Shown in pieces: positions 45,598 through 53,357 of a DNA stretch of 64,000 nt. Under the pieces are notes generated by a model. The model was not told the DNA's origin, did not search any database, and was given only the letters and a program-made list of their open reading frames with translations. How positions within the stretch are numbered: the stretch's first letter is position 1; each line of letters starts with the position of its first letter. The DNA is from Streptomyces angustmyceticus (GTDB taxonomy: Bacteria > Actinomycetota > Actinomycetes > Streptomycetales > Streptomycetaceae), in NCBI RefSeq assembly GCF_019933235.1, contig NZ_CP082945.1, positions 2,728,001 through 2,792,000 on the forward strand. The letters run 5' to 3'. Made by a program: the position numbers and the translations under genes.

Positions 45598-46221
45598 TCA
45601 GTCGCCGCGGGCGGCGGGCAGATGGGGCAGCCGGTCGGCCGCGACCACTCCTTCGAGGTAGCCGCGGGCCCGCTCCGTACGGGGGTAGGTCTCCAGCAGC
45701 CGCCAGAAACGGGGGCCGTGGCCGGGGACGAGCAGGTGGGCGAGTTCGTGCAGCAGGACGTAGTCGATGACGTACTCCGGCATGCCCTGCAGGCGGTGCG
45801 AGAGGCGGATGCTGCCCTCCGCCGGGGTGCACGATCCCCATCGGGTGTTCTGGTTGGTCACCCAGCGCACCGTCGCGGGGCGGGCCCGGCCGTCCAGATA
45901 CTGGCCGGAGAGCCGCTCGGCGCGCTCGGCCAGTTCGCCGTCGCCCAGCATCCGCTTGCTCTCCTGGGCGGCGAGCTTGTCCAGCATCACGGTGACCCAA
46001 CGCCGCTCCTCCGCCTCGGACATCCGGGCCGGGATCAGGACGACGGTGCGGTCGCCCTCGCGGTACGCCGAGACCGTTCTGCGCCGCCGTGAGCTGCGGC
46101 GCACCTCGACGGCGCTGGTGCCCGGCCTGCGGGCGTCGGGGCTCGGGGCAGCCCTGCGCGGGGGGTCGGCGGCGCGGCGCAGGGGCGTCTCTCCCGGGCC
46201 GTGGGAGGGGTCGGCGGGCAC
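45598..46221 (-). CDS. YgjP-type (M48-like) metallopeptidase
   Basis: A 207-residue protein of the DUF45/YgjP family. The zinc motif YVLLHELAHLLVPGHGPRFW (HELAH, then GHGPxFW; about 168-184) and TRWGSCTPAEGSIRLSHRL are intact. The N-terminal 65 residues are a Pro/Arg-rich, disordered extension including VRRSSRRRRTVSAYREG. GTG 46221 is taken as the start; no strong ribosome binding site helps. Divergent from the ThiF-like gene. Substrate unknown. Confidence 0.85.
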   Translation of the reverse strand: MPADPSHGPGETPLRRAADPPRRAAPSPDARRPGTSAVEVRRSSRRRRTVSAYREGDRTVVLIPARMSEAEERRWVTVMLDKLAAQESKRMLGDGELAERAERLSGQYLDGRARPATVRWVTNQNTRWGSCTPAEGSIRLSHRLQGMPEYVIDYVLLHELAHLLVPGHGPRFWRLLETYPRTERARGYLEGVVAADRLPHLPAARGD

Positions 46222-46399
46222 GCGCCCGACGTTACCCGCTGGCGGGGCGGGACGTCCCGCCCCGCGGTCGGTTCGCCACCGAACCACTCCTTGGCGTGGA
46301 CCGGTTGTACGACCGGCACCCACCGCCTGTGGATAACTTCCACGCGAATCCGCGGCACGGCGCATGCTGGGGTCCGGACGACGAAGGACGGGGGCGGAG

Positions 46400-47527
46400 A
46401 TGCGGCATCCGATGCTCAAGCCCGCGCTGCGGCGCGGCTGGCGGGACAGGGAGACGGTGCGGTTCGGGGTGGCGCCGGCGCATGCGCTGGTGGTCGGCCC
46501 GGTCGACACGGCGACGGGCAGCTTCCTCTCCCTGCTCGACGGCACCCGCACCCTGCGGCAACTGATCGACGAGGGCGCGTCGCTGGACCTCCCGGCCGAC
46601 CACGTACGGGGTGTGGTGGACCGGCTCGGCGCGGCCGGACTGCTGGAATCCCCCACCGCGGGCGGCCCGTCGGCCGAGGCGGTCCGGGCCGACCAGGCCG
46701 CCTTCGAGCAGCTGCGGCCCGACCTGGCGTCCCTCTCGGTGCGGCACCCGGAGCCCGCGGGCGCCCTGGCCCGGATGGGGGCGCGCCGGGCGGTCCGGGC
46801 CAAGGTCAAGGGGGCGGGGCGGGTCGGTGCGGCGATCGCGGGGCTGCTGTCGGCCTCCGGGATCGGCCGGGTGGAGGTGGTCGACGGCGGCACGGTCCGG
46901 CCGTGGGACGTGATGCCCGGCGCACTGCCGGCCGAGCGGACCGGCGAGCGGCGGGACGCCGCCGCGCGAGGGCTGGTCCGCCGGTCCTCCCCCTGGGGCC
47001 GCACACCGCGGCCGAGGGTCCCGCTGAGCGAATCCGGTGAACCCGGGCTGTCCCTGGTGGTGCTGGCGCCGCGCGACGGGCTCGGCGCGTACGCCCCCGA
47101 CCCGGTGCTCTCCGAGCCGCTGGTCACCGCCGGGATCCCGCATCTTTACGCGGGGGTGATCGAGGGCACGGGTGTGGTGGGTCCGTTGGTACTGCCCGGT
47201 GGTTCGGCTTGTGCCCGCTGCGATGAACTGCGCCGTACGGACGCGGAGCCGGCCTGGCCGCGGCTGCTGGCGCAGTGGCGGTCGGGGCGCGGTGCGCCCG
47301 CGGTGCCGGCCTGCGACGCCGCGCTGGCCACGGCGGTCGCCGGGGTCGCCGCCGTGCAGGCACTGACGTTCCTGGACGGTGAACTGCCGCCGTGCACAGG
47401 GGCGCGGATGGAGCTCGCCGCGCCGTGTGCCACGGTGCGGACGGTGCGGATCGAGCCGCATCCGGAGTGCGGCTGCGGTGCGGCCGGGGTGCGGGGTGCT
47501 GCAGACGCCTCGGATACTCGGCCGTGA
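46400..47527 (+). CDS. Orphan ThiF/E1-like protein (TOMM cyclodehydratase-type leader-binding protein)
   Basis: A 375-residue member of the E1/ThiF superfamily, closest to the cyclodehydratase-associated proteins of thiazole/oxazole-modified peptide pathways. A winged-helix, recognition-element-like N-terminal part (FLSLLDGTRTLRQLIDEG, DHVRGVVDRLGAAGLLES) is followed by a Rossmann-like stretch KGAGRVGAAIAGLLSASGIG (about 134-153). Zinc ligands CARC (about 271-274) and CGCG (about 359-362) are kept. No YcaO gene or precursor peptide is nearby. ATG 46400 chosen; 12 codons upstream are also open. Confidence 0.78.
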   Translation: MRHPMLKPALRRGWRDRETVRFGVAPAHALVVGPVDTATGSFLSLLDGTRTLRQLIDEGASLDLPADHVRGVVDRLGAAGLLESPTAGGPSAEAVRADQAAFEQLRPDLASLSVRHPEPAGALARMGARRAVRAKVKGAGRVGAAIAGLLSASGIGRVEVVDGGTVRPWDVMPGALPAERTGERRDAAARGLVRRSSPWGRTPRPRVPLSESGEPGLSLVVLAPRDGLGAYAPDPVLSEPLVTAGIPHLYAGVIEGTGVVGPLVLPGGSACARCDELRRTDAEPAWPRLLAQWRSGRGAPAVPACDAALATAVAGVAAVQALTFLDGELPPCTGARMELAAPCATVRTVRIEPHPECGCGAAGVRGAADASDTRP

Positions 47528-47583
47528 CACGCCACAATGACGGAGTAACCCCGGTTGGGGGACAGTGTGAGTTGGAGGGGCGC

Positions 47584-49035
47584 ATGTCTGATCTTCCCCG
47601 CAAGGCGGTCACCCGCACCGCCAAGCTGGCCGCGCTGCCACTGGGGTTCGCCGGCCGTGCCACCTGGGGCCTCGGCAAGCGGATCGGCGGCAGATCCGCC
47701 GAAATCGTCGGCCGGGAGCTGCAACAGCGCACCGCGGAACAGCTCTTCAAGGTGCTCGGCGAACTGAAGGGCGGGGCGATGAAGTTCGGGCAGGCGCTGT
47801 CCGTCTTCGAGTCGGCGCTGCCCGAGGAGATCGCCGGCCCCTACCGTGCCGCCCTGACGAAGCTGCAGGAGGCGGCGCCGCCGATGCCGACGAGCACGGT
47901 GCACGCGGTGCTGGCGGAGCGGCTGGGCGCGGACTGGCGGGAGCTGTTCGAGGAGTTCGAGGACACACCGGCGGCGGCGGCCTCGATCGGGCAGGTGCAC
48001 CGTGCGGTGTGGCACGACGGCCGTGAGGTGGCCGTGAAGGTGCAGTATCCGGGCGCCGGCCAGGCCCTGTTGTCGGATCTGTCGCAGCTGAGCCGGTTCG
48101 CCCGGCTGCTGGGCCCGCTGATCCCCGGCATGGACATCAAGCCGCTGATCACCGAGTTGCGCGACCGGGTGTCGGAGGAGCTGGACTACTCCCTGGAGGC
48201 GGCGGCCCAGCGGGCGCACGCCGAGGAGTTCGCCGACGACCCGGATGTGGTGGTGCCGGCGGTGGTACACCAGAGCGACGAGGTGCTGGTGACGGAGTGG
48301 ATGGACGGGGTGCCGCTGTCGGAGGTGATCGCGGACGGCACCGACGAGCAGCGGGACCGGGCCGGTCAGCTGCTGGCCCGCTTCCTCTTCTCCGGCCCCG
48401 CCCGTACGGGCCTGCTGCACGCCGATCCGCACCCGGGGAACTTCCGGCTGCTGGCCGGGGACTTCCCGGACGGCCCGGTCGAGGAGTGGCGGCTGGGGGT
48501 GCTGGACTTCGGCACCGTCGACCGGCTGCCCGAGGGCCTGCCGCCGACGATCGGCACCTCGCTGCGGATGGCGCTGGACAGCGAGGCGGACGCCGTCTAC
48601 CGGCTGCTGTGCGAGGAGGGCTTCGTCAAGGAGTCCATCGAGCTGGAGCCGGACGCGGTGCTCGAATATCTGCTGCCGATCATCGAACCCGCCCTGGTGG
48701 ACGAGTTCACCTTCACCCGGGGCTGGATGCGCCGGCAGGCCGCCCGGATCGGTGATCCGCGCTCCCCCGCCCACCAGTTGGGCAAACAGCTCAACCTGCC
48801 GCCCGCCTACCTCCTCATCCACCGGGTGACCCTGAGCACGATCGGGGTGCTGTGCCAGCTGGGGGCGAAGGTACGGCTCCGCGACGAACTGGAGGCATGG
48901 CTGCCCGGCTTCGTCCCCGAGGAGGAGCCGGCCGGCCCGGACGTCACCGCCCTCGACACCGTCGTGGAGATGGAGGCGGAGGAGGAGATCGGTACGGACC
49001 TCGGCAAGCGGGCCGTCGAGGAGACCACGGCCTGA
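47584..49035 (+). CDS. ABC1/UbiB-family atypical kinase
   Basis: A 483-residue ABC1 kinase-like protein, homologue of Rv3197. Family motifs: KxGQ as KFGQ (67-70), the Ala-rich loop AAASIGQVH (131-139), VAVKVQ with the ATP Lys (K152), VTEWMDG, HADPHPGN (279-286) and DFG (308-310). ABC1 kinases act on quinone or lipid metabolism with ATPase rather than classical kinase activity. In mycobacteria this gene is coexpressed with whiB7 and affects macrolide tolerance. GGAGGGG precedes ATG 47584. The C-terminal tail is acidic. Confidence 0.92.
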   Translation: MSDLPRKAVTRTAKLAALPLGFAGRATWGLGKRIGGRSAEIVGRELQQRTAEQLFKVLGELKGGAMKFGQALSVFESALPEEIAGPYRAALTKLQEAAPPMPTSTVHAVLAERLGADWRELFEEFEDTPAAAASIGQVHRAVWHDGREVAVKVQYPGAGQALLSDLSQLSRFARLLGPLIPGMDIKPLITELRDRVSEELDYSLEAAAQRAHAEEFADDPDVVVPAVVHQSDEVLVTEWMDGVPLSEVIADGTDEQRDRAGQLLARFLFSGPARTGLLHADPHPGNFRLLAGDFPDGPVEEWRLGVLDFGTVDRLPEGLPPTIGTSLRMALDSEADAVYRLLCEEGFVKESIELEPDAVLEYLLPIIEPALVDEFTFTRGWMRRQAARIGDPRSPAHQLGKQLNLPPAYLLIHRVTLSTIGVLCQLGAKVRLRDELEAWLPGFVPEEEPAGPDVTALDTVVEMEAEEEIGTDLGKRAVEETTA

Positions 49036-49124
49036 GCCGTCCCGGCCGGGAGCAACCCCGGGTGGCCCCGGCCGTCGGCCCGCCGGCCCGGGGCTTCCGG
49101 CTCCGGTGGTGTCCGGGCCCGCCC

Positions 49125-49322
49125 TCACCACCAGCTCGAATCCAGCCGCCCTTCGATGGCCCGGATGTTCTCCCGTGCGCAGCCGTCGCAGAAGTAGCGG
49201 CGCTCGCGGTTCTCGACGGAGCAGGTCCAGGTCGGCGGGGAGCCCTCGGCGACCGCGCCGCACCCGGCGCACACCATGTTCCCGTCGGCCAACTCCGCCT
49301 GTTCACGCGTCTTCTGGTCCAC
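49125..49322 (-). CDS. Small zinc-ribbon protein
   Basis: A 65-residue protein with CAGC, a lone Cys in TWTCS and CDGC, a three-point Zn-ribbon arrangement (cysteines about 18, 21, 34, 46, 49), ending in an acidic-aromatic tail DSSWW. GTG 49322 is the likely start. Common in Streptomyces next to the ABC1 kinase gene; function unknown, possibly a structural or nucleic-acid-binding protein. Confidence 0.75.
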   Translation of the reverse strand: MDQKTREQAELADGNMVCAGCGAVAEGSPPTWTCSVENRERRYFCDGCARENIRAIEGRLDSSWW

Positions 49323-49424
49323 CCGCCGACGATATCCCCGTCCACCCCCCGAAACGGGACACCACGCACCGCGGGGCCCGCCCTGTCGGACGGACCCCGT
49401 GGGTGGCGGCATCGGCCTACCGCC

Positions 49425-49673
49425 TTACTGCATCACGGCCATCGCCAGCGCACGGCGGGCACGGAGCGACGCGCGCTCGGCGCGCCGCTGCATACGCCGC
49501 GCGGCGGCGAGCCGGTGAGCCCTGCGTTCCGATTCGGCCTCTTGCAGGCGTTCGTGCATATGCGCACGGGCCAGGGCTTCTGGGATGAGTTGCATCGCGA
49601 GGTTCCTGTTCTGACGCGACTCGATCGCGTCGGCGTTCACGGGGACGGGGGTGTCGGTGAGGGAGGGATTCAT
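49425..49673 (-). CDS. Small Arg/Ala-rich helical protein
   Basis: An 82-residue protein whose second half is a long charged helix (EALARAHMHERLQEAESERR, then AARRMQRRAERASLRARRAL; about residues 32-78), likely a coiled coil or nucleic-acid-binding helix. ATG 49673 is the preferred start (an upstream ATG at 49742 is also in frame and would give 105 residues). It lies immediately downstream of wblC on the same strand and may be cotranscribed. Not recognised. Confidence 0.6.
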   Translation of the reverse strand: MNPSLTDTPVPVNADAIESRQNRNLAMQLIPEALARAHMHERLQEAESERRAHRLAAARRMQRRAERASLRARRALAMAVMQ

Positions 49674-49738
49674 CGTGAGGTCCTGCTTCTGGGGATCCCG
49701 TGTGAGGGGACGATCGATCGTTCCTGTGCTGATGGTGT

Positions 49739-50092
49739 TCATGCTGTGACCGGGTTCTTGCGCGGACGGCCACGCGGACGCTTCCGGGGCACGACGACGC
49801 CCTGGACGAACAGCTCGCCGCCCCAGACACCCCACGGCTCACGGCGGTCTTTGGCGCCGGCCAGACAGGCCTCACGGACCGGGCAGGTCTGGCACAGGGT
49901 CTTGGCGTACTCGACGTCGGCCGGGGACTCGGCGAAGAAGACCTCGGGGTCGTAGGTCCGGCACGGAACAGCAGCGCCGAGGCGGTCGATCTCGTCGTCG
50001 AGCTCGGTGAGGGGAAGCAAGGAGTTCTCCTGAGGGTCAGGCGGAGGGATCAGGTCGGTTGCTACGGACGGGGTGTGCGTCTGCAGTTGCAC
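49739..50092 (-). CDS. wblC: WhiB-family regulator WblC (WhiB7)
   Basis: Iron-sulfur transcription factor that activates intrinsic resistance to ribosome-targeting antibiotics by binding the sigma factor. The 117-residue protein has the four cluster cysteines C44, C67, C70, C76, the GVWGG turn (88-92) and the WhiB7-specific AT-hook RGRPRK (107-112). GTG 50092 (VQLQTHT) follows GAGGAA and is 58 bases behind a terminator. Expression is controlled by an upstream ORF and attenuator and probably autoactivated. Neighbours (ABC1 kinase, uvrD2) match Rv3197/Rv3198c around whiB7. Confidence 0.96.
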   Translation of the reverse strand: MQLQTHTPSVATDLIPPPDPQENSLLPLTELDDEIDRLGAAVPCRTYDPEVFFAESPADVEYAKTLCQTCPVREACLAGAKDRREPWGVWGGELFVQGVVVPRKRPRGRPRKNPVTA

Positions 50093-50149
50093 GGTGGTGT
50101 GTTCCTCGTCTGTTCGGCCCGCTGGTGGCGGGCGCGTGGGGCAAACAAA

Positions 50150-50184
50150 AGGGCCGCGGATCCCGGTGTGGGTTCCGCGGCCCT
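50150..50184 (-). terminator. Intrinsic terminator/attenuator in the wblC leader
   Basis: On the minus strand AGGGCCGCGGA and TCCGCGGCCCT form a perfect 11-bp stem followed by TTTTGTTTG (50149-50141). It lies between the upstream ORF stop and the wblC start, where transcription would end unless an antiterminator forms. Confidence 0.92.
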
Positions 50185-50210
50185 GGAAGGTGCCGACCTG
50201 ATCGTGCCGA

Positions 50211-50534
50211 TCAGGCTGGATCTCTCCAGGGTTCGAGGCCGCGGTAGGCCCACATGTCATGCTGCGTCTGGTACTGATTCCGGGATTCGGCACCCTTGGC
50301 CGCCGCGAAGACGCCGGCAAGTGCCGGAGCCGCCGTTGCTGCTACAGGTGCCTCGGTCGGTCGCGCGGTGCGCTCACTGCGCGTCAGCACAGCGAGGGAC
50401 TCGGGGCGCGCGACCTCGATACCGGACGGACGGCCGAAGCCGGACAGACCGGTACCCGGGAGCGAGGAGCCGAGCGGGCAGGCGGCGACGACCGAGCGAT
50501 CGGTCATTTTGTTCGTCTCGATGAAGCTGATCAC
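50211..50534 (-). CDS. wblC leader ORF (upstream regulatory ORF)
   Basis: A 107-codon ORF from GTG 50534 with an excellent site GAGGAGG eight bases upstream; an ATG nine codons later (50507) would give a 98-residue form. It stops 27 bases before the attenuator hairpin. Its codons for YRGL contain CCGCGGCC (50244-50237), perfectly complementary to GGCCGCGG of the first terminator arm (50182-50175). Smooth translation would leave the terminator free to form; stalled ribosomes would allow the antiterminator. The peptide ends MWAYRGLEPWRDPA; its composition does not suggest a folded enzyme. Confidence 0.75.
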   Translation of the reverse strand: MISFIETNKMTDRSVVAACPLGSSLPGTGLSGFGRPSGIEVARPESLAVLTRSERTARPTEAPVAATAAPALAGVFAAAKGAESRNQYQTQHDMWAYRGLEPWRDPA

Positions 50535-50562
50535 TGGGCTCGCCTCCTCTCGGCGTCTCGGT

Positions 50563-50581
50563 GGACCGGGAATCCCGGTCC
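50563..50581. repeat. Perfect 19-bp palindrome in the wblC leader
   Basis: GGACCGGGA-A-TCCCGGTCC lies between the promoter and the upstream ORF. As RNA it forms a stable stem with a small loop; as DNA it could be an operator. Confidence 0.7.
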
Positions 50582-50648
50582 AGGGTGTTCAAGTACAGCA
50601 CGGATCCATCGGATCTCGGAAAGAAACCGTTGTCTCCGTTGCTTCCGA

Positions 50649-50687
50649 AGGCTATGGGGATGCGCTCCGCGCGCGCAAACTATTTTT
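50649..50687 (-). promoter_or_regulatory. Probable WblC-activated wblC promoter
   Basis: Minus-strand TTGCGC (50678-50673), 18 bases, TAGCCT (50654-50649), with an A/T-run AAAAATA (50687-50681) just upstream of the -35. WhiB7 proteins bind such an A/T-run with their AT-hook beside the sigma factor. The element overlaps the last codons of uvrD2. Confidence 0.6.
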
Positions 50688-52908
50688 CCGACGAGTTTTC
50701 CGCGGCGTCCCCGGACCCGTCTCCCGAGGCCCCCACGAGCTCCTCGCCGGCACAGATGGCCAGCACGTCACCGCCGTAGCGGTCGAACTTCCGCCGCCCC
50801 ACTCCGGAGATGACCGCGAGCTCCGCCTCGGATCCCGGCACCGCCTCCGCGATCGCCATCAGGGTCTTGTCGGTGAAGACGCAGTAGGCGGGCTGCCGGG
50901 AGCGGGCCGCCTGTCCGGCCCGCCACTCGCACAGCCGCTCGTAGAGCCCCTCGTCGAGCTCCGAGGGGCAGTCCTCGCACCGCATCAGCTTCATCTCGCC
51001 CGCGTCGGTGAGGGTCTTGTTGCAGACCCGGCAGCGGGCCGGGCTGCGGTGCCGGGGACGCCGTGCCACCACCGGCGTCCCCTCGCCGCGCTCGACGCCC
51101 CCGGAGAGCGCGCCCGGCGTACGGCGGCCGGCGACCGCCCCGGACCCGGGCCGCAGGCCGCTGAGGAAGCGGCTGGCGCGGCGGGAGGCCCGCCCGCCGG
51201 GCGAGCGCGCCAGCGACCAGGACAGGCCCAGATGCAGCCGGGCGCGGGTGACGCCCACATAGAGCAGCCGGCGCTCCTCCTCGATCTGCTCCTCGCTCTT
51301 GGCGTAGGTGATCGGCATCATGCCCTCGGTGAGGCCGACCAGGAAGACGGCGTCCCACTCCAGGCCCTTGGCGGCGTGCAGGGACGCGAGGGTCACCCCT
51401 TCGACCGTCGGGGCGTGCTGGGCGTTGGCCCGCTCGTCCAGCTCGGCGACCAGGTCCGCGAGGGTGGCCGCCGGCCGGGCCTTGGCGAAGTCCTCGGCGA
51501 GCCGCACCAGGGCCGCCAGGGACTCCCAGCGGTCGCGCACCGCCCCCGAGCCGGCCGGCGGGCGGCTCGCCCAGCCCATGTCGCTGAGCACCGCCCGCAC
51601 CTCCGACGGCAGGTCCAGGGCGTCGTCGAGCAGCGCGTCGTTGCCGCCGAAACGAGCGGCGCCGCGCAGCTTGACGCCGGCCTCGCGCACCTCCGGCCGC
51701 TCGAAGAACCGCTCGGCGCCCCGCAGCTGATAGGGCACCCCGGCGTCGGCCAGTGCCTGTTCGTAGACCTCGGACTGGGCGTTGATACGGAACAGCACGG
51801 CGATCTCGCTGGCCGGCACGCCGGAGGCGATCAGGTCACGGATCCGGCGGGCGGTGCCCTCCGCCTCGGCGGGCTCGTCGGCGTACTCCGTGTACCCGGG
51901 CTCCGGTCCGGCCTCGCGCTGCGAGACCAGTTCCAGGCGCTGCTCGGCGGCGCGCCCCTTGGCCTGCGTCAGCAGAGCGTTGGCGAGGTGTACGACCTGG
52001 GGGGTGGAGCGGTAGTCGCGGACGAGCTTGACGACCGTGGCGTTCGGATGGCGGGTGCGGAAGTTGAGGAGGTGGTCGGGGGTGGCGCCGGTGAAGCTGT
52101 AGATGGTCTGGCTGGCGTCGCCGACCACGCAGAGGTTGTCGCGGTCCCCCAGCCACAGCTCCAGCAGCCGCTGCTGGAGCGGGCTGACGTCCTGGTACTC
52201 GTCGACGACGAAGTGCTGGTACTGGGCGCGGACCTGCTCGGCGATGTCGTGCCGGTCCTGCAGCACGCCGACCGTGAGGAGCAGCACGTCCTCGAAGTCG
52301 ATGCTGCCGCGCTCCCGCTTGAGCTGTTCGTACGTGCCGTAGACCTGCGCGATCTCCGCCGGGTCGCGGGGGGCCTCGCGGCCGGCCTTGACGACCGCGG
52401 CCGGATAGTCGGCCGGCACGGTCTGGGTGACCTTGGACCATTCGATCTCGGCCGTGACATCGCGCAGCTCATTGCGGTCGAACCGCAGGCCGCAGCGGGC
52501 GGCGGACTCGGCGACCAGCTGGATCTTGCGCTCCAGCAGCCGTGGGACCTCACCGCCCACGGCCTTCGGCCAGAAGAACTGCAGCTGCCGCAGCGCCGCG
52601 GAGTGGAACGTCCTGGCCTGGACCCCGCCCGCGCCGAGCTGCCGCAGCCGGCCGCGCATCTCGCCCGCCGCGCGGGCCGTGAACGTGACCGCGAGCACAC
52701 TCGCCGGCTGCAGGATCCCGGCCCGCACCCCGTAGGCGATCCGGTGGGTGATCGCGCGGGTCTTGCCCGTACCGGCACCGGCCAGCACGCAGACGGGACC
52801 GTGCAGCGCCGTGGCGACCTCGCGCTGCTCGGGGTCGAGCCCGTCGAGCACCCCGTCGGCCGAGTCAGGCACCTGCGGGAAAAGAGAGGAGTCCGTTGCT
52901 GCTGTCAC
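50680..52908 (-). CDS. uvrD2: ATP-dependent DNA helicase UvrD2
   Basis: Superfamily 1 3'-5' helicase, 742 residues. Walker A GAGTGKT (44-50), VVDEYQDVSPLQQ (motif II, about 228), GDASQTIYSFTGA (motif III), ending with VTRARLHLGLSWSLARS (motif VI). The C-terminal extension has a four-Cys module CRVCNK and CEDCPS, then an HRDC domain (about 660-735), the arrangement described for mycobacterial UvrD2. GTG 52908 is the start. Its 3' end contains the wblC promoter. Functions in DNA repair and fork metabolism. Confidence 0.95.
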   Translation of the reverse strand: MTAATDSSLFPQVPDSADGVLDGLDPEQREVATALHGPVCVLAGAGTGKTRAITHRIAYGVRAGILQPASVLAVTFTARAAGEMRGRLRQLGAGGVQARTFHSAALRQLQFFWPKAVGGEVPRLLERKIQLVAESAARCGLRFDRNELRDVTAEIEWSKVTQTVPADYPAAVVKAGREAPRDPAEIAQVYGTYEQLKRERGSIDFEDVLLLTVGVLQDRHDIAEQVRAQYQHFVVDEYQDVSPLQQRLLELWLGDRDNLCVVGDASQTIYSFTGATPDHLLNFRTRHPNATVVKLVRDYRSTPQVVHLANALLTQAKGRAAEQRLELVSQREAGPEPGYTEYADEPAEAEGTARRIRDLIASGVPASEIAVLFRINAQSEVYEQALADAGVPYQLRGAERFFERPEVREAGVKLRGAARFGGNDALLDDALDLPSEVRAVLSDMGWASRPPAGSGAVRDRWESLAALVRLAEDFAKARPAATLADLVAELDERANAQHAPTVEGVTLASLHAAKGLEWDAVFLVGLTEGMMPITYAKSEEQIEEERRLLYVGVTRARLHLGLSWSLARSPGGRASRRASRFLSGLRPGSGAVAGRRTPGALSGGVERGEGTPVVARRPRHRSPARCRVCNKTLTDAGEMKLMRCEDCPSELDEGLYERLCEWRAGQAARSRQPAYCVFTDKTLMAIAEAVPGSEAELAVISGVGRRKFDRYGGDVLAICAGEELVGASGDGSGDAAENSSEK

Positions 52909-53036
52909 CCCGCCATGCTGCCAGGTCCGCGAAGGCCCCCGGACAGCCCGTCCACAGCCGCCGCACCCCGGTCGTACGCATCACGCCCGCTGGGGACAAC
53001 CCGACGCACGCGGGCGCGGCGGATGCTTTGCTTTTC

Positions 53037-53079
53037 TCAGCGCGGACCTCAGCGCGAATCAGCGCGAACCTCAGCGCGA
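53037..53079 (+). repeat. Four TCAGCGCGA direct repeats
   Basis: TCAGCGCGG at 53037 and TCAGCGCGA at 53049, 53059 and 53071. The spacing is 12, 10 and 12 bases, about one helical turn, so all copies face the same side of the DNA. Confidence 0.75.
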
Positions 53080-53227
53080 AGGGGCGAGCGACGGGCGGGG
53101 GGAGGCTGAGGCGAAGCGGGGGCCGGAGGGTGCGGGCCGGGGCCAGGGCGTGGGCCCGGGTGGACGCCTTGGGAGCGCGGCACGAGGTGGGGCGCGTGTC
53201 GGAGCCCGGGTCGGGGGCGGAGGCGGT

Positions 53228-53253
53228 GGGGTGGGGCGGGGTGGGGGTGGGGG
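53228..53253 (+). other. G-quadruplex-forming motif (five G-tracts, one-base loops)
   Basis: Five runs of four or five G separated by single T, C, T, T bases. One-base loops predict a very stable parallel quadruplex. It ends 8 bases before the -35 element of the sigma-R promoter. Confidence 0.75.
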
Positions 53254-53261
53254 TCCCCCCG

Positions 53262-53287
53262 GGAATGCCTCGGGCACGTCGTACGTT
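53262..53287 (+). promoter_or_regulatory. Sigma-R-dependent promoter of mrx1
   Basis: GGAAT (53262-53266), an 18-base spacer and GTT (53285-53287) exactly match the sigma-R consensus and the promoter found upstream of sigR in this window. Predicted start about 53294, giving a leader of about 64 bases. Confidence 0.85.
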
Positions 53288-53357
53288 GTGCCCCTCGGCC
53301 GCACCGATGACGCGTCGGGCGGTTTCGGATACGACGTAACGAAGGAGCGCGGGGCGC

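Larger units (their letters stand above)
52909..53357. other. 449-base intergenic region rich in repeats and G-tracts
   Basis: Between the divergent uvrD2 and mrx1 genes. It holds four copies of TCAGCGCG(A/G), a five-tract G-quadruplex motif and a sigma-R promoter (listed separately). No ORF here looks coding. The middle third is strongly purine-biased on the plus strand. Confidence 0.7.
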
